Shown: positions 7,359 through 15,958 of the stretch, in pieces
Layout of the letters: the number at the start of each line of letters is the position of its first letter
How positions within the stretch are numbered: position 1 is the first letter of the stretch
Assembly: GCF_014649835.1 (NCBI RefSeq)
Contig: NZ_BMTU01000023.1
Span: forward strand, 1-42,107
DNA from: Streptomyces pilosus
GTDB taxonomy: Bacteria > Actinomycetota > Actinomycetes > Streptomycetales > Streptomycetaceae
Reading direction: 5' to 3'
DNA: 42,107 nucleotides
The notes under the pieces: generated by a model
The model's database searches: none
Seen by the model: the letters and a program-made list of their open reading frames with translations, nothing else
Told to the model about the DNA's origin: nothing
Translations under genes and position numbers: made by a program

Positions 7359-8651
7359 CTACTGCGATGCGTTCGTCTTGTCGGTGGGCTGGACGACGTC
7401 TCCGCGCGGGGTGGCGGTCCGGGTCTGGAACGACCACAGGACGTACAGGGCCAGGCCGTAGCCGAGGAGTTGGACGCAGAGGTAGGTTCCGGTCCCTCCG
7501 CTCTCGACGACGGGGAACAGCAGCAGAGGCGCGACGAACATACCGAGGCCGTGCGCGAGCGATGTGGCGGCGGCGTAGCTCTCCACCGCCCCGGGCGGAG
7601 CGGTGCGGGTGACGAGTGGCTGGACGCTGGGGGCGATGAGGCACTGCCCGACGGCGAAGACGAGGCCGTACAGGACGCCCAGTAGCAGTTGTCCGCGCGG
7701 CGCGGGAACCAGGAGGGCGCCGGTCTGGAAGGCCAGCGCCACCATCCAGGACAGGACGGCCACGCACAGGGCGCCGGTGTAGCCGACACGTTCGACGACA
7801 CGCAGCGCGAGCCCTTGGAAAGCGATGATCCCGGCGGTGTTGCACGCGATGACGACGCTGATCGCCACCACGGAGAAGTGCGCGTCGCGCATCACGGCGG
7901 GTACGACGGACTCGAACTGGCCGAGCCCGAAGATCACGAAGACCGACTGGAGCACCAGCAGGCGCAGGAACACCGGATCGCGCAGGGCGGCGAAGCGCCT
8001 GCCCCGCGCGGGGGCGGCTTCGGCCCCGGCGGTGCCGGACGCCGTACCCCGCAGCTCCGCCCGGGTCCGCCCGAAATGGACGAGAACCACTCCGTACGCG
8101 AGGTAGCTGGCGGCGTTGGCCGCGAGGCACAGGGTGTAGCCATCGGTACCGAGCCACTGGACGGCCTGGCCGCCCAGCAGAGCACCGGCCGTCATCATCA
8201 GCGCGGACACGCGGTGCTGCCCGGACAGGACACGGCTGAGCGCGGCGTCCCCGAACGTCTTGGTCAGCAACGGGGTCTGGACCGCGTAGTAGATGCCCGT
8301 GCCCGCACCCGACAGGCAAGCGGCGGGAACCGTGGCCGCCATCGCGTCCGCCGTCGTGAGCCAGGTGGCGCCCGCGGCCTGGAAGACCGTGGCGGCGACG
8401 GCGGTCGGGCCAGGGCCCCGGACGCGGCCGATCCAGGCGGCGAACGGGTTGACCACGAGCCCGGAGAGCGCGAACAGGGCGAAGTAGAGGGAGACGCCCG
8501 AGGTGGACACGCGCAGCGTCTCTCTCAAGTAGGCCACGATGAGGGGGAGTACCAGACCGCTGCCAAATGCGGTGGCGCCCCAGCCGGTCAGGAACCACCG
8601 GTAGCCGGCCGGCGTCGCCCGTGTGGATAAGGGCCCGGGAGCAGAGGGCAT
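7359..8651 (-). CDS. MFS transporter (probable antibiotic exporter)
   Basis: 430 residues with about 12 hydrophobic segments. The N-terminal part (GYRWFLTGWGATAFGSGLVLPLIVAYLRETLRVS) and SLYFALFALSGLVVNPFAAWIGRVRGP match the first helices and the loop 2-3 motif of major facilitator drug exporters; a cytoplasmic loop of ~20 residues at about 205-225 separates the two halves. It is transcribed divergently from the SARP-AAA regulator across a 180-bp gap. That placement at the left edge of the cluster suggests export of, and self-protection from, the nucleoside product. The start is the ATG complementary to 8649-8651. Confidence 0.85.
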   Translation of the reverse strand: MPSAPGPLSTRATPAGYRWFLTGWGATAFGSGLVLPLIVAYLRETLRVSTSGVSLYFALFALSGLVVNPFAAWIGRVRGPGPTAVAATVFQAAGATWLTTADAMAATVPAACLSGAGTGIYYAVQTPLLTKTFGDAALSRVLSGQHRVSALMMTAGALLGGQAVQWLGTDGYTLCLAANAASYLAYGVVLVHFGRTRAELRGTASGTAGAEAAPARGRRFAALRDPVFLRLLVLQSVFVIFGLGQFESVVPAVMRDAHFSVVAISVVIACNTAGIIAFQGLALRVVERVGYTGALCVAVLSWMVALAFQTGALLVPAPRGQLLLGVLYGLVFAVGQCLIAPSVQPLVTRTAPPGAVESYAAATSLAHGLGMFVAPLLLFPVVESGGTGTYLCVQLLGYGLALYVLWSFQTRTATPRGDVVQPTDKTNASQ

Positions 8652-8831
8652 GCCGAGATGTCCAAGCGGAGGCAGAAGGGAACAACTGCGATTGTATCTA
8701 CCCCGTTTGATGGAACGTCAGTCCTGTGTCATCAGATGTCGGGAGAACACCTAAGACGCGTGAGTGAACGGATAAAGACTGACCGGGAGGGTAGCAGGAC
8801 GCCATAGCGACTCGGCGCCAGCGGGAGAGGC

Positions 8832-10619
8832 ATGAGTGAGCAACTGCGTACACGTTCCCACCAGGGCTTACGGATGCGGGTTTTCGGAACGATGACCGCC
8901 TTACACGGGGCACGGGAGCTGTCGCTGGGACCCCCGCGCCACCGGGCGCTTCTGGGCCTCTTGACGGTCCGGCTGAACCAGGTCGTCCCCGTGCCCCAAC
9001 TCATCGAGGAGCTGTGGGGCGACCGTCCTCCCCGACGCCCGACTGCAGCCCTGCACACCTACATCTCCCACATCCGCCGCGCGCTCAGCAGCGGCGCCGG
9101 GCCGGAAGGACCGTCCATGCTGGTGCGCTACCAGGCGCCCGGCTATGTCCTCGCCCTCGACCCGGACCAGGTCGACGCCTACCGGTTCGAGTCCCTGCTG
9201 CTCCAAGCGCGGCGCGACCTGGCGGCCGGGGACCACCGGATGGCGCAGGACCGGCTCAGCGACGCCCTGAAGTCATGGCGGGGCACCGCCTACCTGGATC
9301 TGGTCGACTACGCGCCGATGGCCGAGGAGAGCGCCCGGTTGGAGCAAGCGCGGCTGACCGCTGTGGAGCTGCACGCCGAGGCGTCCCTCGCTCTCGGTGA
9401 GAACGACACCGTCGTGGCGCGGCTCCATCCCGAGGCCCAGCGCTACCCGACGCGTGAGTGCCTGATCGGGTATCTGATGACCGCTCTGTACCGGCTGGGC
9501 CGACAGGCCGACGCCCTGTGGCTGTTCGAGCGGACGCGGGCGCAGCTGGCGGAGGAGCTGGGTGTGGACGCCGGCGCCGACCTCCAGCGGATCCACGCCG
9601 CCATCCTGCGCCAGGAGCTGCCGTTCGGCGACCGCTCCGCCACGCGTACGGACGTGATCACGGGCGAGGACCGGACCGGCGGGACGGCCTCCCCGCAGCC
9701 CGAGGCCCCCGCGGACGGCGACCACAAGGACACGACGGCGCGGACCGGGCCGGCTCCCGCTGGGCTCGGCACGCCCCGGGTCGCGTTCCTGGACACCGCG
9801 GGCGTCACGTACGGCATCGCCGTTCCGCGGGCTCCCGAGGTGCCCCGCACCTTGACATCGTTACCATTCGTCGGCCGCACCTACGAGCTGGCCGTTCTCG
9901 GCGCCTGGGCGGACGCCGCCCTCTCCGGCGAGGGCGGTCTGGTCGCGGTGACGGGTCGGTCCGGGATCGGCAAGACCGAGTTGACGGTCGAGGTCACGCG
10001 TGGCGTGCGGGACGCCGGGCAGGAAGTGGTCAGCGTCTCCTGCCGCGACCAGGACGGTCCGGCGTACGGGGTATGGGCGCGGATACTGCGGGAGCTCTCC
10101 CGCACGCGCCCCGAGGAGTTCGGCGCGGTCAGCGCTCGCTACAGCCGTCTGCTCAGCGGCCTGTTGTCCGACGCGCCGTCGGACACGGCGGCGCAGGACG
10201 TGCAACCGCTCCTTCGGGCGCCCTTCCTGGTCGAGGACGCGGTGTGCGCGATCCTTGTGGCCCTGGCCCGGCAGAAGCCGTTCCTGCTGGTGCTGGACGA
10301 CCTCCAGGAGGCCGACCACCCCTCCTTGAGCCTGCTGTACCTGCTCACGTGCCGCTTGCCCGAGGTGCCGCTCGGCGTGCTGGTGACCAGCGCCGACCCG
10401 GACCCGGCGTCCGACGGCACGCCTCCCACCGCACTGGACCATCTGCTGAGCAGCGCCCGTACGTTGACCCTGCGGCTGGGCGGCCTCTCCGAGCAGGCGG
10501 TCGCCGCGCTGGTGGCCACGCACGTCGACGCGGAGGTCGACGCGGAGGCGGCGCTCGCACTGCACAAGCACAGCGGGGGCAGCCCGGACGCTCTGCGTCG
10601 GTTGCTGTCGCTGGCATGA
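8832..10619 (+). CDS. SARP-family activator with AAA/NTPase domain (AfsR-like, large SARP)
   Basis: 595 residues. Residues ~15-110 are an OmpR-type winged helix of the SARP family (MRVFGTMTALHGARELSLGPPRHRALLGLL, then LIEELWGDRPPRRPTAALHTYISHIRRAL). Residues ~115-260 are the bacterial transcriptional activation domain (VDAYRFESLLLQARRDLAAGD, ending ERTRAQLAEELGVDAGADLQRIHAAILR). A disordered linker of ~75 residues follows. Then comes an STAND/AAA NTPase domain with Walker A GRSGIGKTEL and Walker B LLVLDDLQEAD. It lacks the TPR region of full-length AfsR proteins. As a pathway-specific activator it probably drives the neighbouring operons by binding direct repeats near their -35 regions. It converges with the SDR gene ending at 10780. 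Confidence 0.92.
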   Translation: MSEQLRTRSHQGLRMRVFGTMTALHGARELSLGPPRHRALLGLLTVRLNQVVPVPQLIEELWGDRPPRRPTAALHTYISHIRRALSSGAGPEGPSMLVRYQAPGYVLALDPDQVDAYRFESLLLQARRDLAAGDHRMAQDRLSDALKSWRGTAYLDLVDYAPMAEESARLEQARLTAVELHAEASLALGENDTVVARLHPEAQRYPTRECLIGYLMTALYRLGRQADALWLFERTRAQLAEELGVDAGADLQRIHAAILRQELPFGDRSATRTDVITGEDRTGGTASPQPEAPADGDHKDTTARTGPAPAGLGTPRVAFLDTAGVTYGIAVPRAPEVPRTLTSLPFVGRTYELAVLGAWADAALSGEGGLVAVTGRSGIGKTELTVEVTRGVRDAGQEVVSVSCRDQDGPAYGVWARILRELSRTRPEEFGAVSARYSRLLSGLLSDAPSDTAAQDVQPLLRAPFLVEDAVCAILVALARQKPFLLVLDDLQEADHPSLSLLYLLTCRLPEVPLGVLVTSADPDPASDGTPPTALDHLLSSARTLTLRLGGLSEQAVAALVATHVDAEVDAEAALALHKHSGGSPDALRRLLSLA

Positions 10620-10779
10620 GGACGCCCGCGCCCGGGGCGTGCCACTCGATTCGCTGGGGACGTTCGCGGCACGGGCCGGCACAGCGGGCGCGGGCCGGCC
10701 CTCTGGCCTCCGCGCCGACGTGGCGGTGAGGGCGACCAGCGGGGCCGGTACGTACGTCCCGGTCGGCGATCCGGCGGTG

Positions 10780-11562
10780 TCAGACCACGGGCGAGGCGCC
10801 ACCGTCCATGTTGATCGCCGTGCCGGTCGTGAATGCCGCCCGGTCCGAGCACAGGAAGCAGGCCATGGCGGCGAACTCCTCGGCCCTGCCCATGCGGCCG
10901 ACCGGGATGTCGGTCCCGGCCCTGGCGACGTAGTCCTCGAACGACAGGTCCGTTTCCTCGGCTTCGTAGCGTCGCACGATCTGGTCCGACACGATCCGCC
11001 CGGCGAGCAGCGCGTTGACCAGGATGCCGTGCGGGGCGCCCTCACCCGCGAGGACCTTCGTCAGCGCCATGCCGGCTGCTCGGGACACCACCGTGGGGGC
11101 GCCGTTGGCCTGCGGTGTCTTGGCCCCGGTGTTGAGCACGTTGATGATCCGGCCCCATCTCCGCTGCTTCATGCCGGGCCAGACGAGCCGGGCGAAGCGG
11201 ATCGCCGCGAAGAGCTTCAGGTCCAGGTCCTCCTGCCAGATGTCATCGGTGATCTGGTCCGACGGCATGGACCGGGTCTGGCCGGCGTTGTTGACCAGGA
11301 TGTCGATCCGTCCGAACGCGCCGACCACCGCGTCGTGGGCTTCCTGGATGCTCGCGGCCTCGGAGACGTCGCAGCTGAAGGTCTCGACCCGTCCGCGGGC
11401 ACCGGCCGAGACCACTGCCTTGGCTTCGGCGAGGGTGCCGGGACGGCGGGCCAGGAGGGCCACGTCGGCGCCGGAGGCGGCGAACTCCTGGGCCATCGCG
11501 AGCCCGAGCCCCTTGCTGGCACCTGTGATCACGGCGGTGCGGCCGTCCAAGCGGACTTCCAT
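10780..11562 (-). CDS. SDR-fold protein with altered catalytic residues
   Basis: 260 residues from the ATG at 11562, which is preceded by GAGAGGA with good spacing; upstream in-frame codons to 11613 are probably not used. It has the NAD(P) motif TGASKGLG, NNAG, and the C-terminal INMDGGASPVV of FabG-like SDRs. The active site is unusual. Where FabG proteins have YxxxK, this one aligns as TVVSR (in the run ending SRAAGMALTKVLA), so Tyr becomes Thr and Lys becomes Arg. The upstream catalytic Ser region reads NVLNTGAKTP. It may be a non-reducing SDR (for example isomerase, lyase or binding role) or use other residues. It is probably co-transcribed with the DUF3500 gene upstream. A role in nucleoside tailoring is inferred from position only. 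Confidence 0.8.
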   Translation of the reverse strand: MEVRLDGRTAVITGASKGLGLAMAQEFAASGADVALLARRPGTLAEAKAVVSAGARGRVETFSCDVSEAASIQEAHDAVVGAFGRIDILVNNAGQTRSMPSDQITDDIWQEDLDLKLFAAIRFARLVWPGMKQRRWGRIINVLNTGAKTPQANGAPTVVSRAAGMALTKVLAGEGAPHGILVNALLAGRIVSDQIVRRYEAEETDLSFEDYVARAGTDIPVGRMGRAEEFAAMACFLCSDRAAFTTGTAINMDGGASPVV

Positions 11563-11633
11563 CGGTTTCCTCTCGTGCGGTGGCGACCCGGCCGGTGGGG
11601 GCAGCAGGCGCATGCCCTCCGGCTGCGGGCTCG

Positions 11634-12599
11634 TCAGTCGGTGCGGACGTTCCCGGGGGCCGCGGCGTGCCGAGACGCGTCGCAGCCCGCGGCGAGGAGG
11701 CTTTCGCCGAAGTCGTGCGCGGGGCGGCGCCAGACGGAGTGGATGTGGTTGGCCTCGTTGAAGGTGTTGTCGTACTCGATGAGCAGGTGCGGGCCCTGGA
11801 TGCGGTAGTAGTGGCCGTCTCCGCGGCGCACCGAGCCCTCCCAGGAGAAGTGCAGGCGTTCCTGGTCGATCTGCGCGAACTCGTGGTCGGCGAGTTCGTG
11901 CCTGAGCCGGTCGAGGTAGAGGCGGACGAGGTCGGTCAGCAGCTCACCGGCGGGCTTGTCGAGTTGAGCCGGTGTCACGCCGACCGGTTCCGGGGGGACG
12001 AGGCGCGGGGAGTTGCTGCTGCGGATGTCCTGTGGCGTCAGGTCCGACACGACGGCGAGGCGGCGGGCGGCGGGGCCCATGCGTTCGAGGAGTTCGCGGG
12101 CGAGTTCCTCCTCGAGCTGCAACGGCTGGCTGACGACGCGGCTGCGGTAGGTGACGCGGGCCGGGTTCGCGCCGAGGAAGAACGGCGTCACCGAGACGCG
12201 GCCGTCGGCGACGACGAGGTTCACCGACAGGTGGTGGCCTTCGATCCGCCACCCCCACGGCTCGTCGCCGTCCGGGGTGCCGAAGAGGACCGTCCAGTAG
12301 TCGCCGCTGTGGCGGTCGCGGTGCCCGCCCTCCTGGCGGTCGAGGACGTCCTCCAGCGCCATGACGGTCGCGGCCTGCGCGTAGGTGTGAGGGCTGAGTA
12401 CCGTGGCGAGCATGCCGTGCACCGCCTTGCGCTGGTCCCGCCCGAGATCGCCGAGCGCCAGGCCGGGGCGTGGGCCGGGTGCGTACCCCCAGCGGTGCCG
12501 GATACCGTCGTCGGTGACCGGGCGCACCGCGAGTTCGAGCTCGTCGGCGGTCAGCAGTGTGATGAACCGACGCGTGGCGTCGGTGACGTCGTTCAGCAC
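11634..12599 (-). CDS. DUF3500-family protein
   Basis: 321 residues. Conserved features of the DUF3500 family can be read: GWRIEGHHLSVNLVV, VTPFFLGANPA and, near the C-terminus, YDNTFNEANHIHSVWRRPAHDFG, which together suggest a His-rich metal or ligand site. The family has no established enzymatic function that I know. It starts at MLNDVTDATRRF with AGGGGAG a few bases upstream. It lies between the terminator of the aminotransferase/dehydrogenase pair and the variant SDR, same strand, so it may form a separate two-gene unit with the SDR. Involvement in amipurimycin-type biosynthesis is possible but unproven. Confidence 0.75.
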   Translation of the reverse strand: MLNDVTDATRRFITLLTADELELAVRPVTDDGIRHRWGYAPGPRPGLALGDLGRDQRKAVHGMLATVLSPHTYAQAATVMALEDVLDRQEGGHRDRHSGDYWTVLFGTPDGDEPWGWRIEGHHLSVNLVVADGRVSVTPFFLGANPARVTYRSRVVSQPLQLEEELARELLERMGPAARRLAVVSDLTPQDIRSSNSPRLVPPEPVGVTPAQLDKPAGELLTDLVRLYLDRLRHELADHEFAQIDQERLHFSWEGSVRRGDGHYYRIQGPHLLIEYDNTFNEANHIHSVWRRPAHDFGESLLAAGCDASRHAAAPGNVRTD

Positions 12600-12670
12600 G
12601 TCTCGATCTCCCCTTCACTCGCTTCCGGGCATGTGCTTCGCCTCGTTCGTCCGCGCGTGCTCGCGGTCGG

Positions 12671-12713
12671 CCCGGCGGTGGACGCCGGCTGCCGGCCGGC
12701 GTCCACCGCCGGG
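12671..12713 (-). terminator. Strong hairpin terminator (19-bp perfect stem)
   Basis: CCCGGCGGTGGACGCCGGC, a 5-nt loop TGCCG, then the exact reverse complement. It begins 10 bp past the stop codon of the Gfo/Idh gene on the minus strand. It is a GC-rich, U-run-free hairpin of the kind common in Streptomyces, and should end the aminotransferase-dehydrogenase transcript before the DUF3500 gene. Confidence 0.8.
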
Positions 12714-12722
12714 CGGGCCGGC

Positions 12723-13784
12723 TCAGCCCGCCGGCGCGGACAGCGCGGGTACGGCCGCCTCGTGCCGGGCCGCGCGGTAGATGTCCTGGAGCAGGATCAG
12801 GGTGTCCAGTCCGGCCCGGTCGTCGGCGACCATCCGGTGCCCGTCGCGTACGGCCGCCGCGAAGTCCGCGATCTGCGAGCGGTGGGAGATGCCGTAGTAG
12901 CCGATGCCGGGCGGGGCCTGCTCCACCTCCGCCGAGGTGAGCGCTGCCGCTGCCGCGCGCAGTTCCTCGTTGCCGTCCGCCAGGTGCAGGGTTCCGGGGT
13001 GGTCGAGGTCGAAGAGCACCGACCCCCGGGTGCCGACGAGTTCCACGCGGGTGCGCCAGGTGATGCTGCCGGCCACGGTGACCTGGTAGGTCACGAGCGC
13101 GCCCTGCGGGCCGCGCAGCAGCGCCGCGAGGGTGTCCTCGGTCTCCATGCCGCCCCGCGGAGCCGTGTGTCCGGCGGCCGCGCCGACCACCGCGAGCCCC
13201 CCGGTCAGCCAGCGGGTCACGTCGAGCGCGTGATAGCCCTGGTTGACCATGGCCGAGCCGCCCTCACCCGCGTAGGTGCCGCGCCAGTCGCTGCCCGCGT
13301 AGTACGCGTCGTCGCGGCCGCACTGGAGGCTGACCACGCCCGAGACGAGACTGCCGAGCAAGCCGGCCCCGAGCCAGTCCCGGACGGCGGTGACGACGCG
13401 GTCGTAGCGGTGCTGGGAGACGACCGACAGGACCCGTCCGGTGCGCTCGGCGAGCGACGTCAGGGCCATGCCGTCCTCGACGCTCAGGGCGAGAGGCTTC
13501 TCCACGAGCACGTGCTTGCCCGCTTCGAGCGCCGCCGCGACCAGCCCGTGGTGCGTGGCGTGTCCGGTCACGACGGAGACGCTGTCCACCTCGGGGTCGG
13601 CGAGCACCTCGCCGACGTCCGTCGTGACGCGCGGCAGGCCGTACTCACGAGCCAGCGACTGCGCGGCGGTCGCATCGCGGTCGCAGGCCCAGCGCAACTC
13701 CACGTGGGGCAGGGCGGAGAAGCCGTCGACGTGGTTGGGGGCGACACGGCCGCAGCCGACGACGGCATGGACGAGAGGCCTCAT
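12723..13784 (-). CDS. Gfo/Idh/MocA-family sugar (nucleoside) dehydrogenase
   Basis: 353 residues. The N-terminal Rossmann domain begins HAVVGCGRVAPNHVDGF. The family catalytic motif is HVLVEKPLALS, with the active-site Lys in EKP. The C-terminal GFO_IDH_MocA_C domain includes MVNQGYHALDVTRWLTG, with the His/Asp pair typical of the family. These NAD(P)-dependent enzymes oxidise a ring hydroxyl or reduce a keto sugar. In this cluster a fitting role is oxidation of a sugar hydroxyl (possibly C3') of a purine nucleoside or nucleotide to a ketone, creating the acceptor for transketolase C2 transfer; this is inference. GAGGAG precedes the ATG by 6 nt, and the start overlaps the aminotransferase stop as ATGA, so the two are coupled. 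Confidence 0.88.
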   Translation of the reverse strand: MRPLVHAVVGCGRVAPNHVDGFSALPHVELRWACDRDATAAQSLAREYGLPRVTTDVGEVLADPEVDSVSVVTGHATHHGLVAAALEAGKHVLVEKPLALSVEDGMALTSLAERTGRVLSVVSQHRYDRVVTAVRDWLGAGLLGSLVSGVVSLQCGRDDAYYAGSDWRGTYAGEGGSAMVNQGYHALDVTRWLTGGLAVVGAAAGHTAPRGGMETEDTLAALLRGPQGALVTYQVTVAGSITWRTRVELVGTRGSVLFDLDHPGTLHLADGNEELRAAAAALTSAEVEQAPPGIGYYGISHRSQIADFAAAVRDGHRMVADDRAGLDTLILLQDIYRAARHEAAVPALSAPAG

Positions 13785-14785
13785 GCGGTACTCCTCGCAT
13801 GGCTCGAAGCAGTGAGGGACGGGGGTGACGGTGCGCCGGCCGCCCGGTCGAGGTGCACCGGGGTCAGCCATTCGTCGTGGTCGCCGGTCACGGCGCGTAC
13901 GGTGTCGTGGTAGCGGGACTCGATGGCCCGCGTGATCTCGCCCGCCGTCCTGCCGTCGCCGACGGGAAAGCCGTCCACCTCGACGGCGGGCAGCACTTCG
14001 GCCGAGGTGCCCATGAGGAAGACCTCGTCGGCGAGGTACAGCTCGGTGCGCTCGACCGGCCTGGTCTCCACGTCGAGACCGAGCTCTTCCCGGGCCAGCT
14101 GGACGAGGGTGCGCCGGGTGATGCTGTCCAGCACCCCGTCGGACAGGGGAGGGGTGATCAGTCGACCGCGTTTGACCAGGGCGATGCACGCCCCCGACGA
14201 CTCGGTGATGTGGCCACTGGCGTTGAGAAAGACCGGCCAGTCGGCCCCGCGTGCGAGGGCGTCGATGTTGCCGAGCCGGCCGTTGTGGTAGTTGGAGAAC
14301 ACCTTCATCGACGCCGGTGAGGCACCGGGGTGGAAACGGGGCCACGAGCTGACCGCGAGCGTGCAGGTACGGCCCTGGCCCAGTTTGCTCTCGAACTCCC
14401 AGGTCTCGATGGCGATCTCGGCCGGGGTGCCGCGCGGCACCATCTGCTGGCGGTGCGTTCCGGCGGCGAAGCCCCAAGGGCGAATGTGCAGGTCCTTGCC
14501 CGGAGCCTGCCAGGACGCCAGGAGTTCGACCGTCGCGCCGACGAGCGCGTCCGCGTCGAACGCGGACTCCATCCAGCTCATCCGCAGCGAGTCGAGCAGA
14601 CGCTGCATGTGCTCGCGCAACCGGAAGCCGTGGAGCATCTCCCGCGTACTGCTCCAGTAGGCGTGGACGCCTTCGAACGCCGCCGAGACCGAGGCATGTC
14701 CCACCGAAGAGATGTGGACGGTGGCCTCCTCCCACGGCATGAAGACGCCGTCGCGCCAGATCAGCCGCCCGTAGCCAGCAGACAT
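13781..14785 (-). CDS. Class IV PLP aminotransferase (BCAT/D-amino-acid transaminase fold)
   Basis: 334 residues from MSAGYGRLIWRDGVFMPWEEA (AAAGGA seven bases upstream); further upstream codons are unlikely to be used. The fold-type IV signature is clear: PLP lysine in SMKVFSNYHNGRLGNIDALARG, followed by FLNASGHITESSGACIALV and the C-terminal DEVFLMGTSAEVLPAVEVDG. The family aminates 2-oxo acids. In a C9 sugar amino acid pathway it would suit conversion of a 2-oxo acid, made from the hydroxymalonyl-derived alpha-hydroxy acid, to the alpha-amino acid that later receives cispentacin (inference). It is the first gene of its minus-strand operon and shares a 383-bp promoter region with the transketolase operon. 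Confidence 0.9.
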   Translation of the reverse strand: MSAGYGRLIWRDGVFMPWEEATVHISSVGHASVSAAFEGVHAYWSSTREMLHGFRLREHMQRLLDSLRMSWMESAFDADALVGATVELLASWQAPGKDLHIRPWGFAAGTHRQQMVPRGTPAEIAIETWEFESKLGQGRTCTLAVSSWPRFHPGASPASMKVFSNYHNGRLGNIDALARGADWPVFLNASGHITESSGACIALVKRGRLITPPLSDGVLDSITRRTLVQLAREELGLDVETRPVERTELYLADEVFLMGTSAEVLPAVEVDGFPVGDGRTAGEITRAIESRYHDTVRAVTGDHDEWLTPVHLDRAAGAPSPPSLTASSHARSTA

Positions 14786-15168
14786 GGATGTTCCTTTCCA
14801 GAAGGACCGGGACAGAGGACGTGACTCAATTCCTGGCACATGCCGATCGATTCGCATCGGACCTGTGGTGATCATCGACGCCGTGACCCATGGAAACACG
14901 GTGGCCAGGGGCTGTCCACGTTTTCAGGGCGCCGGCAATGCTTCCTTTAGATGAGGTATAGGTCGACGTTTAGAGCGCATTTACATCGCTGGCGACCGGG
15001 CGATCCGGTCTGCTACAAAAATGTGGCACGTTCCTTTCGGACCCCGAGAGCTGACCCACGGCATTCCGCACGGAACCTGTGGCGGCTTTCCTGTTCCCGT
15101 AATCCGAACGGCTCCCCCCTGCGTTTATCCGGCACATTCCGACCCCGTTCTCGCGAGGAGTTCTCCTT
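14786..15168. promoter_or_regulatory. Divergent promoter region between the aminotransferase and transketolase operons
   Basis: 383 bp, clearly lower in GC than the genes on either side, with no coding sequence. It must hold promoters for both large core operons. A pair of 11-bp spaced direct repeats lies at 14969-14990, and a TACAAA element at 15014-15019 could be a plus-strand -10 box. A GAGGAG ribosome binding site for the transketolase is at 15154-15159. Confidence 0.6.
14969..14990 (+). promoter_or_regulatory. Candidate SARP box (11-bp spaced direct repeats)
   Basis: TTTAGAGCGCA followed directly by TTTACATCGCT: two 11-mers agreeing at 8 of 11 positions, one helical turn apart. Another TTTAGA lies 23 bp upstream of the first. 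SARP activators bind direct repeats spaced by 11 or 22 bp. The distance to a plausible -10 is longer than usual, so this is tentative. Confidence 0.35.
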
Positions 15169-15948
15169 ATGTCGAACGCGGACGAACTGGCCAGGCGGGC
15201 CCGACTCCGCGTCGTCGAACTGGCGGCTCGCAAGGCCATCCACCTGGGTCCCGCGCTTTCCCTGATCGACGTGCTGGCCGCGCTCTACACCCGGGTCCTG
15301 CGTCACGACCCGGCCCGCCCCGACTGGCCCGGCCGTGACCTGCTCGTCCTCAGCAAGGGCCACGGCGCCTACGGCCTGTACGCCGTGCTCGCCGAACTGG
15401 GCGTGCTGACCGCCGAACTGGACGACCTCCCGGGGCACCCGTCGGACGGCATCCCCGGGGTCGAGGCGGCCACCGGGGCGCTGGGCCACGGCCTGTCCCT
15501 GGCGAGCGGACTGGCGCTGGGCGCGCGGCTCGCGGGCAGCGACCGCCGGGTCTACGTGGTCACGGGCGACGGCGAACTCGACGAGGGCAGCAACTGGGAG
15601 GCGGCCCAGTTCGCCGCCCACCACCAGCTCGGCAACCTCGTGGCCGTCGTCGACCGCAACCGCCTCCAGCAGGAGGGCGACACGGAAGACGTCTGCGCGC
15701 TGGAACCCCTGGCGGACAAGTGGCGCGCCTTCGGCTGGCGGGTCGGTGAGAGCGACGGCCACGACGTCGCGGCCGTCGCCGAGGCCGTCACCGCGCTGGC
15801 AGCCGGGCCCGGGCCGGCGGTGCTGATCGCCCACACCACCAAGGGCAAGGGCGTCCCCTTCGCGGAGGGTGACCCCGCCTGGCACATGGGAGAGCTGGAC
15901 GCCGCCCAGCACCACACCGCCGTCGCCGCACTGACCGCGAAGGCGTGA
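15169..15948 (+). CDS. Transketolase, N-terminal (thiamine diphosphate pyrimidine/PP-binding) subunit
   Basis: 259 residues matching the first half of transketolase. The thiamine-diphosphate/metal motif is VVTGDGELDEGSNWEAAQFA (GDG...N). SKGHGAYGLYAVLAELG and TGALGHGLSLASGLALGARLAG are also diagnostic. A separate 325-residue C-terminal subunit follows 10 bp downstream, so the enzyme is a two-protein transketolase, like the pair I recall in rifamycin-type clusters. Transketolases move a two-carbon ketol unit. Here the attractive acceptor is a keto-nucleoside, giving the dihydroxyethyl branch of the C9 sugar (inference). GAGGAG lies 9 nt before the ATG. Confidence 0.92.
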   Translation: MSNADELARRARLRVVELAARKAIHLGPALSLIDVLAALYTRVLRHDPARPDWPGRDLLVLSKGHGAYGLYAVLAELGVLTAELDDLPGHPSDGIPGVEAATGALGHGLSLASGLALGARLAGSDRRVYVVTGDGELDEGSNWEAAQFAAHHQLGNLVAVVDRNRLQQEGDTEDVCALEPLADKWRAFGWRVGESDGHDVAAVAEAVTALAAGPGPAVLIAHTTKGKGVPFAEGDPAWHMGELDAAQHHTAVAALTAKA

Positions 15949-15958
15949 GGAGAACGCC

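Noticed and set aside
7276..8685. A 469-codon open frame covering the exporter gene
   Set aside because: It is another frame of the MFS gene, with no hydrophobic pattern and an Arg-rich composition; the 430-residue frame has the real transporter features.
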